Positions 25,256 to 35,090 of a DNA stretch of 64,000 bases are shown piece after piece. A model generated the notes under the pieces. It did not search any database and was not told the DNA's origin. It saw nothing but the letters and a program-made list of their open reading frames with translations. Numbering within the stretch: position 1 is the first letter of the stretch; each line of letters opens with the position of its first letter. The position numbers and the translations under genes are program-made. This stretch comes from Dyadobacter flavalbus (GTDB taxonomy: Bacteria > Bacteroidota > Bacteroidia > Cytophagales > Spirosomataceae): the NCBI RefSeq assembly GCF_006149045.1, contig NZ_VBSN01000019.1, positions 1 to 64,000 of the forward strand. Reading direction: 5' to 3'.

Positions 25256-25420
25256 TTGCTGCCCCCATCCAATTAATGTTACACCCATAAAATAGGGAGC
25301 CTCACCCCAAAAAGAAGTACGGATCAAAATCATTAAATTATTATTGCAGCAGGTTACAACAACCGGGCTATCAGACGGCTGCGTAACTCTTTACTCAAAA
25401 AAATTTACTTAATCACCCTC

Positions 25421-25627
25421 ATGAGAACGCAAAGTCAATATTTACAGGAAATCAACAGACTGCTTGCTGATTACCTTAAGGAAATTCAGGATTCGGATCT
25501 TAAACCTTTATCCGCCCAGGTTTATCAGGTCCAGTCCAAAAATTTTGTAAGATGGATAAATGGAGAATTCACGCCCGGAGATGTGAAAAGATCCAAAAAA
25601 AAGTCTCAGGACAATTCTGAAAAGTAA
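25421..25627 (+). CDS. Small protein of unknown function
   Basis: A 68-residue protein, charged and helical, with a Lys-rich tail (VKRSKKKSQDNSEK). The middle part, YQVQSKNFVRWINGEFTPG, resembles the tail of a small helix bundle. No family is recognised. Start, composition and codon use look genuine, and it stands between two non-coding gaps. Confidence 0.5.
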   Translation: MRTQSQYLQEINRLLADYLKEIQDSDLKPLSAQVYQVQSKNFVRWINGEFTPGDVKRSKKKSQDNSEK

Positions 25628-26037
25628 CCTGCCGATTGAAAAACACTTTTTTACTTCCCTCCTTTATTTCTTGATGATGTACAACTGCCATGCAGGCGCA
25701 AAATGCCTTTGCTGAAACAGTTTGAATTGAACTTCGTATAGCCGTCCAAACTGCATATTCGGTCAGGCGGCTGTACGTTGTTTCAAGCTTCGTCTTTCTT
25801 TTTTTACATATTTCCGGAATTGCCTTCAACTCCGGACTTCTGAGAATTTTTCCGGGTTCTTTTAAAAAAATCAATGACGGACAAAATGGGAACGCTGATA
25901 CAAAACAGGTTTGTTAAATTAAGTTAAATCGCTTCTGCTCAATTATTTGCTTAACTTTTTTTAAGATTTGTCCTGTCTGCGGATCGGAGCCGTGTGAATA
26001 GTTTTGATGCACTATTTCACCATCATCCATCTCTGAT
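25628..26037. other. Intergenic region before the DUF2723 gene
   Basis: About 410 bp without a convincing gene. An element TAGTTTTG at 25999-26006 matches the -7 consensus, 32 bp before the next ATG, but the nearest TTTG lies 28 bp further up, longer than usual. Otherwise I see nothing. Confidence 0.4.
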
Positions 26038-29013
26038 ATGACCCGTTTTAAAAAGTGGAACAACACGGCCGCCTGGGCTGCATTCGCCATTGCGCTTGTT
26101 ACTTACGTGATGACCGTGGAACCGACAGCCAGTTTCTGGGATTGCGGCGAGTTTATTGCCTGTGCATTCAAGCTGCAGGTTCCTCATCCGCCGGGCGCAC
26201 CTTTTTTCCTGCTTATCGGAAGGATATTTTCCTTACTGGCATTTGGCGATCTTACCAATGTGGCTTACTGGATCAACATGGTTTCCGTGCTGAGCAGCGC
26301 ATTTACCATTTTCTTCCTGTTTCAAACGATTACTATCCTCGCAGCGAAACTGATCGGCAAGAAAGAAACGGAATTCACGCTTACGGATTCGGTACTTGTC
26401 ATTGCTTCCGGCATGATCGGCTCGCTGGCATTCACCTGGTCGGATTCATTCTGGTATTCGGCTACCGAAGCGGAAGTGTACGGCATGTCTTCGTTCTTTA
26501 CATCCGTGGTTATCTGGGCTGCATTCAAATGGGAACAAATTGCCGAACCTGCTACGGAAAACCGCTGGCTCATTCTGATTGCATATCTTGTAGGCATTTC
26601 CATCGGCGTTCATCTGCTGAACCTTGTTGCAATTCCTGCGCTCGCGCTGGTTTATTATTTTAAAAAATACCCCGCCCCAGGCATTTTCGGAGGTACAATG
26701 GCATTTCTGGCCGGTCTTTTGGTTCTTGCCGTCATTAATTCCGGTATTATTCCCGGACTGCCGGAACTGGCAGGCAAATTCGAGATTTTCTTTGTCAATT
26801 CACTCGGCTTGCCTTACCGCTCCGGTGTAACGTTTTTCATTATACTGTTTTTCAGTTTGCTGGCCTGGGGAATCCGCTATTCGCATTTTCGGGAAAAAGT
26901 ACTGCTAAATACCGCGCTGTTGTCGCTTGCATTCATTCTGATCGGCTACGGTTCGTACATGGTGGTTCTGGTAAGATCGGAGTACAATCCGCCGATCAAT
27001 GAAAATAATCCGAGCGATGTGCTGCGGTTTGTGTCGTACCTGAAAAGGGAGCAATATGAAAGCAGGCCGCTGCTTTACGGCCCTGCTTTCGTTTCCCAGC
27101 CCGTAAGCCAGAAACGGGGGGCGCCGGTTTACAGCAGGAAAGATGGGAAATATGTGATCAGCGATTACCGTCCGGTTTACGAATACGAGCCTTCTGCCAA
27201 CATGCTTCTGCCACGCATGTACAGTTCACAGCCCGGTCATCCGGAACTTTATCAGCAAATAACGGGACTGGCACCCGGCCAGAAACCAACCATGATGCAT
27301 AATCTGTCGTTTATGTTTAGGCATCAGTTCGGACATATGTACTGGCGCTATTTTATGTGGAATTTCGTCGGACGTGAAAGTGACAAGGAAGGCGCAGGGA
27401 CTTTGGAGCCGTGGAGTTTTGCAAAAAAAATCCCTACATCCATTACCGGAAACCGCGGTCATAACAACTTTTACATGCTGCCGTTTTTACTGGGCGTTGC
27501 CGGAATTATGTTCATGTATGCACGCAGCAGGCGCGATCTGCTGGTGACGGCACTGATTTTTGTACTGACCGGTGTTGCACTGGTTTTCTACCTGAACTCG
27601 CCGCCTTCGGAGCCGCGCGAAAGGGATTACATTTACGTCGGTTCATTTTACGTTTTCTGCATCTGGATCGGCTGCGGGGTCATTGCCGCCGCCGAAGGGC
27701 TGAGAAAATTCGTTCATCCGGAAAATGTCCGTACGGTGTTGGCAGCATCGCTGGGTTTGTCCGTACCAGTCATCATGGTTGCAAAAGGATGGGACAATCA
27801 CGACCGCAGCAACCGCTTCCATTCGGTAGATTTTGCAAGAAATATTTTGAATTCCTGTGCGCCGAACGCCATTCTGTTTACAGGTGGCGACAATGATACA
27901 TTTCCGCTATGGTATGTACAGGAAGTGGAAGGTTTCAGAACGGATGTAAGGGTTTGTGTGCAGACTTTCCTCGGAGCCGACTGGTATATTCAGCAATTGA
28001 TGCGCAAGATCAACCAATCGGATGCATTGCCTTTTTCCCTGAGTCCGGACAATTATGCAAGCGGAAAAAACGATTTCATACCTTTTTATGAAATCCCTTC
28101 GGTTAAAAGCGGCATCAATCTGAAAGAATATCTGGAACTGATCAAACAGGAAAACAAGGCGATTCAGGTTCCGCTTACAAGCGGGGACATGACTGCGGTT
28201 CTGCCTTCTTCCAGACTTTTTCTGCCTGTTGACAGCAATGAGATCAAAAAGATGCATATCGTGAAAAACGAGCTGATCCCTTTTTTGAGCGATTCCATAA
28301 GCTGGAACATCGGAAACCGTAACCTTTATAAAAATGATCTCGTTATGCTGGACATTATTGCCACCAACAACTGGAAACGACCCGTTTATTTTTCCTCTAC
28401 AATGGGTGCTTCCGGCAACCTCGGCCTTCAGGAGTTCATGCAGCTCGAAGGGTATGCGTACCGGCTGCTCCCGGTCCGTGTGGAAGGTGCAGCCGACGGC
28501 TACGTCAATGCAGATGTCATGTACAAAAATGTGATGGACAAAATGTACTGGCGCGGCATGAACAATCCTGGAATTTACTATGACGATACCTACCTGGGAG
28601 CGCCCGTGGCTACTGCCCGCATTGCGTTTCTCCGGCTTGCGCAGCAGCTGATTGCCGAGGACCGTTTAAAAGAAGCCAGGAACGTTCTGAACAAAGCACT
28701 TACGGTAATGCCTGACGATACGATTCCGTACGATCAGTTTTCTGCCGGTTTTGTAGGCATGCTCTTTGATGTAGGTGAAAATAAAAAAGCGCTGGATTCG
28801 GCCGGTACAATGGCAATGCGCGCGGATGAAAACCTTTCCTGGGCAAAGAAAAACGGCAGGCAGCGGAACCGGGACGTAAACGGGGACCTTTACGTTCTTC
28901 AGACTGTTGTTCAGGAAAGCCGGAAAGCCGGGCAAAATGCATTTGCAGACAAGTACGAAGCCATCTTTAAAAACCATCTTGCCGCATTCAGTATGTACAG
29001 CGGCGAAAACTGA
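26038..29013 (+). CDS. DUF2723-family membrane protein (GT-C-like)
   Basis: A 991-residue protein. The N-terminus, with TVEPTASFWDCGEFIACAFKLQVPHPPGAPFF spread over residues 25-58, is the DUF2723 signature; acidic Asp-Cys-Gly-Glu resembles the catalytic loop of GT-C glycosyltransferases such as protein O-mannosyltransferases. About 12 membrane segments fill residues 10-570. The C-terminal part is soluble (about 590-990), with TPR-like helices near the end (EARNVLNKALTVMP). A role in transferring a sugar from a lipid carrier to protein or lipid is a family-level proposal. Common in Bacteroidota. Confidence 0.88.
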   Translation: MTRFKKWNNTAAWAAFAIALVTYVMTVEPTASFWDCGEFIACAFKLQVPHPPGAPFFLLIGRIFSLLAFGDLTNVAYWINMVSVLSSAFTIFFLFQTITILAAKLIGKKETEFTLTDSVLVIASGMIGSLAFTWSDSFWYSATEAEVYGMSSFFTSVVIWAAFKWEQIAEPATENRWLILIAYLVGISIGVHLLNLVAIPALALVYYFKKYPAPGIFGGTMAFLAGLLVLAVINSGIIPGLPELAGKFEIFFVNSLGLPYRSGVTFFIILFFSLLAWGIRYSHFREKVLLNTALLSLAFILIGYGSYMVVLVRSEYNPPINENNPSDVLRFVSYLKREQYESRPLLYGPAFVSQPVSQKRGAPVYSRKDGKYVISDYRPVYEYEPSANMLLPRMYSSQPGHPELYQQITGLAPGQKPTMMHNLSFMFRHQFGHMYWRYFMWNFVGRESDKEGAGTLEPWSFAKKIPTSITGNRGHNNFYMLPFLLGVAGIMFMYARSRRDLLVTALIFVLTGVALVFYLNSPPSEPRERDYIYVGSFYVFCIWIGCGVIAAAEGLRKFVHPENVRTVLAASLGLSVPVIMVAKGWDNHDRSNRFHSVDFARNILNSCAPNAILFTGGDNDTFPLWYVQEVEGFRTDVRVCVQTFLGADWYIQQLMRKINQSDALPFSLSPDNYASGKNDFIPFYEIPSVKSGINLKEYLELIKQENKAIQVPLTSGDMTAVLPSSRLFLPVDSNEIKKMHIVKNELIPFLSDSISWNIGNRNLYKNDLVMLDIIATNNWKRPVYFSSTMGASGNLGLQEFMQLEGYAYRLLPVRVEGAADGYVNADVMYKNVMDKMYWRGMNNPGIYYDDTYLGAPVATARIAFLRLAQQLIAEDRLKEARNVLNKALTVMPDDTIPYDQFSAGFVGMLFDVGENKKALDSAGTMAMRADENLSWAKKNGRQRNRDVNGDLYVLQTVVQESRKAGQNAFADKYEAIFKNHLAAFSMYSGEN

Positions 29014-29028
29014 AAAACCGGATTTGAA

Positions 29029-29220
29029 ATGATACAAATGGAAGAAAATGCAATGCCGGAGAACGGCTCTCTGGTCCGATTCAGGAGAAAGGACGATGAT
29101 GCATGGCTGGAAGGCGAATACGATTCTGAAATTAAAATGTTTATTGAAATATACGCCGTAGAGCCTGTAACGCACAACAGCACAGATATTTTAACCTGGG
29201 AATATGTAAATGAACCGTGA
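29029..29220 (+). CDS. Small acidic protein of unknown function
   Basis: A 63-residue acidic protein 15 bp after the DUF2723 stop, possibly cotranscribed. It has no signal peptide or membrane segment. The stretch LVRFRRKDDDAWLEGEYDSEIKMF looks like a short beta-sheet domain of the kind that forms SH3-like barrels. No family recognised. Confidence 0.55.
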   Translation: MIQMEENAMPENGSLVRFRRKDDDAWLEGEYDSEIKMFIEIYAVEPVTHNSTDILTWEYVNEP

Positions 29221-29307
29221 AACCGCATACAGGCAACCGGCATATCCGGCATATGTAATGGCACTGCTTTTTTAGCCTCATTGCTGATAAACAACCTTTT
29301 TTACGTT

Positions 29308-30936
29308 ATGTTGGAAGACCTCTGGTATAAAAATGCAGTGATTTACAGCCTCGATCTGGAAACCTTTATGGACGGAAACGGCGACGGTACCGGAGATTTT
29401 GAAGGACTTGGCAACCGTCTGGATTATCTGCATGCGCTTGGGCTGGATACCATCTGGCTTGCTCCTTTCCAGCCTACGCCCAACCGTGACAATGGCTACG
29501 ACATCAGTGATTTTTACGGTGTGGACCCAAGGCACGGATCAAGCGGCGATTTTGTGGATTTCATTCACAAAGCGCGGAAACTGGGTATCAAAGTAATAAT
29601 TGACCTTGTCGTTAACCATACTTCCGATCAGCATAAATGGTTTCAGGAAGCAAGATCTTCAAAAGAGAACCCGAAACGCAACTGGTATGTATGGTCGGAT
29701 AAAAAACCGGCAGACTGGAACAAGGGAATGGTTTTTCCCGGCGTGCAGAAGACAACCTGGACGTTAGACAAGCAAACCAAATCGTATTATTTTCACCGAT
29801 TCTATAATTTCCAACCTGATCTGAATACAGATAACCCCGAAGTCCGGGAAGAAATATGTCGGATTATGGGCTACTGGCTGGAACTGGGCATCGCCGGTTT
29901 CCGTGTGGATGCAGTGCCGTTTATTCTGGAATCCCGGGAAACAGGTAAAAAAGAGCCGCACATGCATTTTGAGTATCTGAAGGAAATGCGCCGTTTTCTG
30001 CAATGGAGAAGAGGAGATGCCGTTTTGCTCGGTGAAGCCAATGTACTTCCTGATGAAAGCAAGCTGTACTTTGGTGAAGACGGAAACGGTATTCACCTGA
30101 TGTTCAATTTCTTTGTAAATCAGTATACATTTTATGCACTGGCAACGTGCGATACCCGTCCGCTGATCAAGGCACTGGAAGCCACAAAGGAAATAGCTCC
30201 GACCAGTCAGTGGGCACATTTTCTTCGTAATCATGACGAACTGGATCTGGGGCGGCTCACTGAAGAAGAAAGACAGAAAGTATTTGAAAGGTTTGGTCCT
30301 GAGAAAAACATGCAGTTGTATGACAGAGGCATAAGGCGCAGACTTTCGCCCATGCTTGGCAACCGTCAGCAAACTGAACTCGCTTACAGCCTGATGTTTT
30401 CACTGCCCGGAACGCCCGTTATCCGTTACGGCGACGAAATCGGAATGGGCGATAATCTGGAACTGAAAGAAAGAGATTCCGTCCGGACGCCGATGCAGTG
30501 GACAGGCGAAAATCAGGCCGGATTTTCCAAAGCTGAAAAACTCGTTCATCCGGTCGTTGAAGAAGGTTATTATGCTTATGAACACGTAAATGTCGAAAAC
30601 CAGCGGCGCGAACCGGGCTCACTGCTCAACTGGATGACTTCCATGATCAGGCTGCGCAAGGAGTGCCCGGAAATCGGCTACGGAAGCTGGGAAATCCTGG
30701 ATACCGGCTTTAAGGAAGTACTTGGCATGCGTTATACGTGGAAAGACAAGGTGCTGTTCATATGGCATAACTTTCATGAAAAATCCATGGAACTGATCGT
30801 GCCGGAAAAAATTGCCGGAACAGGCAGACTGATCGATGCGATGAACAACATTGAAAGCGTAACCGACGTGAACGGCAGGCATACCATTACGCTGGAAGCT
30901 TACGGTTATCGCTGGTTCCGTGCATTTCTGGATTGA
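29308..30936 (+). CDS. GH13 alpha-glucan enzyme, trehalose synthase-like
   Basis: A 542-residue GH13 enzyme started at 29308 (MLEDLWYKNAVIYSLD). The barrel motifs are DLVVNHTSDQHKWF, the nucleophile Asp in GFRVDAVPF, the acid/base Glu in LLGEANV, and Asp in LRNHDELDL. The opening WYKNAVIY...GDGTGDFEGL...NRLDYLHALGLD and the DNGYDISDFY segment resemble trehalose synthase (maltose to trehalose) and oligo-1,6-glucosidase. The TreS branch is favoured but reaction type should be treated as open. It has no signal peptide and is therefore cytosolic. A terminator follows. Confidence 0.9.
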   Translation: MLEDLWYKNAVIYSLDLETFMDGNGDGTGDFEGLGNRLDYLHALGLDTIWLAPFQPTPNRDNGYDISDFYGVDPRHGSSGDFVDFIHKARKLGIKVIIDLVVNHTSDQHKWFQEARSSKENPKRNWYVWSDKKPADWNKGMVFPGVQKTTWTLDKQTKSYYFHRFYNFQPDLNTDNPEVREEICRIMGYWLELGIAGFRVDAVPFILESRETGKKEPHMHFEYLKEMRRFLQWRRGDAVLLGEANVLPDESKLYFGEDGNGIHLMFNFFVNQYTFYALATCDTRPLIKALEATKEIAPTSQWAHFLRNHDELDLGRLTEEERQKVFERFGPEKNMQLYDRGIRRRLSPMLGNRQQTELAYSLMFSLPGTPVIRYGDEIGMGDNLELKERDSVRTPMQWTGENQAGFSKAEKLVHPVVEEGYYAYEHVNVENQRREPGSLLNWMTSMIRLRKECPEIGYGSWEILDTGFKEVLGMRYTWKDKVLFIWHNFHEKSMELIVPEKIAGTGRLIDAMNNIESVTDVNGRHTITLEAYGYRWFRAFLD

Positions 30937-30970
30937 TCGGGCTGCTTTTTCAAGCCTTTAACCGATACAT

Positions 30971-31019
30971 ACTGATCCGGAAATGCATTGCGAAATGCTT
31001 GTCCGGGTCAGTGTTTTTT
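30971..31019 (+). terminator. Terminator after the GH13 gene
   Basis: Stem from about 30971-30981 (ACTGATCCGGA) pairs with 31002-31012 (TCCGGGTCAGT), with one G-T pair and a 20-nt loop that has internal pairing, followed by GTTTTTT. Confidence 0.75.
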
Positions 31020-31225
31020 AGGCTGTCTGGATTAAAAACAATGCTGTTTCAAAAGAAAGCTACACTTTCCGGAATGCGTTTCTGATAAAGCGATTTTCGT
31101 AAAACCGCATCAGTAAAAATATTTTGAGTTGTAATGTGACCAACTGGAAATGATTCGTCTAAAGGAAAATCCGTCACTGGATTGTTCCGGTTTACTTCAT
31201 ACGATCATTTATACGGTGTACAGTA

Positions 31226-32209
31226 ATGTTGGCTCAAAAAGTAAATGCTGAACAGTTTCCTGCAAGTATTGCAAATACGTGCAGTCCAAGGTTATTGAAT
31301 ATTCTGGTGCCGGTCATTCTTGTATGCTTGTTTATTTTAAATATAACACCGCTCCTTGCACAGAATACAATGGAATTTGTGCAGGACGGGACTTTCAACA
31401 GTTACGAGCCGCCCATTCCCAAAGGTCCGACTTCCATTCCGCAGACACTTGGTTTTTTTAGCAATAAAGACGGAAGCCGTGACGAAGGAATATACTTTTA
31501 CAAGCCGCAAGCTGCTCTTACGCTTACATTCAGCTTTGACGACCAGCAATTTATAACCGTTCCGCAGCATATTACCGGAATGACTTTCGGAGCATTGTCC
31601 GGAGCAGCATCAAATCACGTCAGAGGCATACAGGTTGTCAATAACAGCTATTATTACAGCGACTCCGCAAGGAAAATCTTCACTTCACATCCGGAAGGTC
31701 CGGCCGGACAGGGAATCAGCCTTTATACCAATGCAGGTCTTCAGGTTTTTCTGTCGGCCAAGCCGTTACTTGCAAAAGCAGCATCCACTGCGGACACCAG
31801 CCGGTATTATTATGGTAAACTCCGGCTTCATTTCAGCCGTCCGGTAAACAATCCGGTTTTGTCATTGGTAGGACTGGGGGCTACCACCAATTTTTCCAGC
31901 AAACATTTGGGATTTTCCACTGAACTGGAATTACAGACTCCGGGCCTGGAACTCGTAAAAATTTCGGGTAACGATCAATTGGAACTCGACCTTACAGGAA
32001 CAAAAATCCTGCATACCAGAACTCTGATCAACGGCAACTGTGAAAGCGGAGCTGCATGCGGAAGCATTGTCGTGAACGGTTCTGCAATCAGTAACCTTGT
32101 CTTCGGTGTATTCCTGCGTACAGACGGCGGGTCGGGAATATGGGGAACGGACAAAGTAACCAATTCCGGAGATATGTGGCATGTTACCGTTTCGCTTCCC
32201 GAGCAGTAA
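31226..32209 (+). CDS. Secreted protein of unknown function
   Basis: A 327-residue protein with a long polar N-terminus and one hydrophobic segment (about 27-46, ILVPVILVCLFILN) ending LLAQN, likely an atypically long signal peptide. The mature part is beta-rich with repeated strands (ALTLTFSFDDQQFITV, YYGKLRLHFSRPVNNPVLSLVGLG). It includes CESGAACGS near the end, two cysteines likely bridged. No family is recognised; it resembles an extracellular beta-sandwich. A start further in cannot be excluded. It stands alone. Confidence 0.7.
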   Translation: MLAQKVNAEQFPASIANTCSPRLLNILVPVILVCLFILNITPLLAQNTMEFVQDGTFNSYEPPIPKGPTSIPQTLGFFSNKDGSRDEGIYFYKPQAALTLTFSFDDQQFITVPQHITGMTFGALSGAASNHVRGIQVVNNSYYYSDSARKIFTSHPEGPAGQGISLYTNAGLQVFLSAKPLLAKAASTADTSRYYYGKLRLHFSRPVNNPVLSLVGLGATTNFSSKHLGFSTELELQTPGLELVKISGNDQLELDLTGTKILHTRTLINGNCESGAACGSIVVNGSAISNLVFGVFLRTDGGSGIWGTDKVTNSGDMWHVTVSLPEQ

Positions 32210-32245
32210 GGCTTTTTCGATTTCCTGTTTAACTGACTTCCGGGA

Positions 32246-34411
32246 TCAGGGAAGTTTGAAAGACATAATATAACCCGATGGATTTACTTTGCTTCCGCCA
32301 ACAGAAAGTGCCACGTACTGCTTGCCATGCGTCATATACGTACAGGCAGTGGCATTGGCGACGCCCGGAAGCAGCGTTTGCCAGAGCAATTTTCCCGTTT
32401 TCTTATCAAATGCCCGCAGCTTTCTGTCATTGGTGCCGCTGATGAAAACCAAGCCTCCTGCCGTTACAATCGGGCCGGCAGAGCCTTCCTGCCCCGTTTC
32501 CGGTGTGCCTTCTTCATGCAGCCGTTCATTGTTCCCGAGCGGAACTTGCCATTCGAATTCGCCGCTTGTCAGGTTAATGGCGCTGAGTGTTCCCCACGGC
32601 GGCCGCAATGCCGGATTCCCGTCCGGGTCGCGGAAATGTCCGTAGGCAGTCAGGTTTAAATATTTGTCTGCGCCTGCTTTTGTCTGACCCGTTTCCGTTT
32701 TGGTAACCTTGCCTGAATTCTGTTCTTTATCATACAGGAATGCAATAATCCCTTTTTCCTTGCCTTTGACGACACTGGCGAAAGCAGGCATTTTGCCGCC
32801 TCCTTTTTTAATCTTATCCAGCGCAGCTTCTCTCGTCATACGGTTTTTCAGGCCGATCAAAGACGGGTAAGTCGGTTCATCGCCATTTTTATCCTTGCCG
32901 TGACATGCCACGCAGTAAGTCATGTAAATGCTTTTGCCCTGATCAAAAACCGTCTGGTCTTTTGCTTCCTTTTCGGCATCGACTTTTACAATGGTCTGGA
33001 TTTCAGGCGAGTCATTGGATTTGACAAAAAGCACGCTGCTGGACGGATCATAAGCTGCGCCGCCCCATTCTGCACCTCCGCGCGTTCCGGGAAGCATCAG
33101 CGTTCCTTTGAGGTCGGGCGGAGTAAAAAGACCTTCGTAACGCATGGACCGGAATTTTTTTACAATGGAATCATTTCCCGCATCCGAATAATGCGTCAGG
33201 TCTTTTTCGGTCATAAACTGTCGGGCAAATGGCTTTGGCAAAACAGGAAAGGGCTGCGTTGGCCAAGACGCCTCACCGGGAATGGTGGAAGCCGGAACCT
33301 TCCGTTCTTCAATCGGAAAAAGCGGTTCGCCGTTTTCACGGTTAAAAACAAAGACAAAACCGTGTTTGGTAATCTGGGCTACGGCATCAACAGCTTCGCC
33401 GTTTCTTTGTACCGTCACCAGATTAGGAGGCGCCGGCAGGTCGTAATCCCACAAATCATGGTGCACAAGCTGATAATGCCAGATGTATTTGCCGGTTGCT
33501 GCATCCAGTGCAACAACGCTGTTTCCATACAGGTTTTTTCCCTTCCGGTCGGCACCGTAGAAGTCGTAAGAAGGAGATCCCAATGCCAGAAACACGATTC
33601 CCCGTTTGATGTCGAGGCTCATGCCGGCCCAGTCATTTACACCGCCTGCATATTTGTATGCATCCGGCGGCCAGGTTTCATAACCGGGCTCGCCCGGCAA
33701 AGGGATGGTATGAAAAGTCCATTCCAGTTTCCCGTTCCGGCAGTTGTAGGCACGGATATAGCCCGGCTGCGCACCATAAAGTTCAGAAACTTCCGCACCC
33801 ATAATCAGCAGGTCCTTGTATACGATACCCGGCGAAGTAGGAATCACGGAAATCGTTTCAGGATCGTCCCGCAGCCCGATATTCATGCTTACTTTTCCTG
33901 ATTTGCCAAATTCCTGAACCGGTTTTCCCGTACGGGCATCCAGCGCAAAAAGCACGTCACCGCCGGTAAACAGAATTCTTTTATCGCTGCCGTCTTCCCA
34001 GTAAGTTACGCCTCTGCTAACCCCGCCGCCTTCTGCACCGTCGAAAGGATCAAAAGACCAGATCAGCTTTCCGGTTTCCGCATCCACGGCATATGCCCAG
34101 TGTTTTGCCGAGGTTGCATACATGACGCCGTCCACAATAATCGGGTTGCATTCGCTGCTTCCGGAACGGGAGCCGTCTTTCATATCTTTCATTTCGAACG
34201 TCCATGCGGGAACAAGCTTGCTTACGTTGGAAGTATTGATCTGATCCAGGGCGGAGTAGCTTGTGCTTTCGGCATCTGCTTTATAAATGCTCCACGAACG
34301 GTCATCATTTCTGGTCTGATAAGCAACCAGTGCGATGAAAGCCATTATAGCAGGAGCCAGGACGAAATTTTTAATTATAAACTGCTTCTGAAGTTTGCCG
34401 GTTTCAATCAT
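32246..34411 (-). CDS. PQQ-dependent dehydrogenase with embedded cytochrome c domain
   Basis: A 721-residue quinoprotein. One N-terminal hydrophobic segment (about 11-28) serves as anchor or signal. An eight-bladed PQQ propeller follows, with typical W-motif blades (DAETGKLIWSF, DARTGKPVQEF, DAATGKYIWHY, DKKTGKLLWQT). A cytochrome c domain with CVACH at residues 500-504 and the axial Met in GGGKMPAF is inserted before the last blades. It oxidises an alcohol or sugar in the periplasm and passes electrons to its own haem. No PQQ biosynthesis genes lie in the window; many Bacteroidota take PQQ up. Substrate unknown (glucose-like is possible). Confidence 0.9.
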   Translation of the reverse strand: MIETGKLQKQFIIKNFVLAPAIMAFIALVAYQTRNDDRSWSIYKADAESTSYSALDQINTSNVSKLVPAWTFEMKDMKDGSRSGSSECNPIIVDGVMYATSAKHWAYAVDAETGKLIWSFDPFDGAEGGGVSRGVTYWEDGSDKRILFTGGDVLFALDARTGKPVQEFGKSGKVSMNIGLRDDPETISVIPTSPGIVYKDLLIMGAEVSELYGAQPGYIRAYNCRNGKLEWTFHTIPLPGEPGYETWPPDAYKYAGGVNDWAGMSLDIKRGIVFLALGSPSYDFYGADRKGKNLYGNSVVALDAATGKYIWHYQLVHHDLWDYDLPAPPNLVTVQRNGEAVDAVAQITKHGFVFVFNRENGEPLFPIEERKVPASTIPGEASWPTQPFPVLPKPFARQFMTEKDLTHYSDAGNDSIVKKFRSMRYEGLFTPPDLKGTLMLPGTRGGAEWGGAAYDPSSSVLFVKSNDSPEIQTIVKVDAEKEAKDQTVFDQGKSIYMTYCVACHGKDKNGDEPTYPSLIGLKNRMTREAALDKIKKGGGKMPAFASVVKGKEKGIIAFLYDKEQNSGKVTKTETGQTKAGADKYLNLTAYGHFRDPDGNPALRPPWGTLSAINLTSGEFEWQVPLGNNERLHEEGTPETGQEGSAGPIVTAGGLVFISGTNDRKLRAFDKKTGKLLWQTLLPGVANATACTYMTHGKQYVALSVGGSKVNPSGYIMSFKLP

Positions 34412-35090
34412 AAAAAGATGAAGTTCAACTTCACGGATAGATTGTGCAGGTTAATGAGAACTAGATGTTTATAAAAGAAATTACTTATCCTGTTTTACTA
34501 TTTTCCGGACATATTCCGGCAGTTCGCTGCTATCAAACTGCTTTTTTACAGCAGGCGCAGTTTTCCTGCAAACCAGACTTCTTACAGATGATTAAGAAAA
34601 TGGTACGGTTCAAAACAATTTGTTACGAAAAAGGTGAATGCCGTAAAATGCCATAAGCAATAGCTGATCTCGGGCCGAGAACAGCTGTATGGTAACCGTT
34701 AAAGAAGAAAAACAGTCATTCAGGAGATTGTTAAAGCGCAGGCAGCAAGGATGTATACAGAATAAATATGTTGTTGAACTTTGGGTATATAATATAATTG
34801 TTTAAAATATTAATTAAAATTCGAATATTATTTTGTACGTGAAATTAAATGCCAAATAGTATACAAGTATTTCATGTTAAACTGCAAAGTGTTGTATTTT
34901 TTAGAAAATAGGGGCATTATACGCTCAAATTGCGGCATATTGGGGACAATAAATTCAGGAAAATTGAAGTATAAACCCGTTTAATCAGTCTTATAGCCCC
35001 TTTTTCCTGTCTGAGGCCTGTTTGGTATGATTGTTTTTGTTATTCAATCAAGTTTATAACTGTAATTGATTAATCACAAAACAAAACGTC
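34412..35090. other. AT-rich intergenic region
   Basis: About 680 bp with no gene I can support. A near-perfect 25-bp palindrome lies at 34662-34686 (arms 34662-34673 and 34675-34686, 11 of 12 positions pairing). From 34780 to 34870 the sequence is very AT-rich. No clear promoter for the downstream Ser/Thr-rich protein was found. Confidence 0.5.

Noticed and set aside
32900..33901. A 333-codon open frame on the plus strand
   Set aside because: It lies wholly antisense to the PQQ dehydrogenase, whose motifs are unmistakable; the composition (Arg, Cys, His-rich) is typical of an antisense shadow.
34465..34656. Small open frame of 63 codons in the intergenic region
   Set aside because: Composition is unlike neighbouring proteins, no signal or motif is present, and the flanking DNA looks non-coding.
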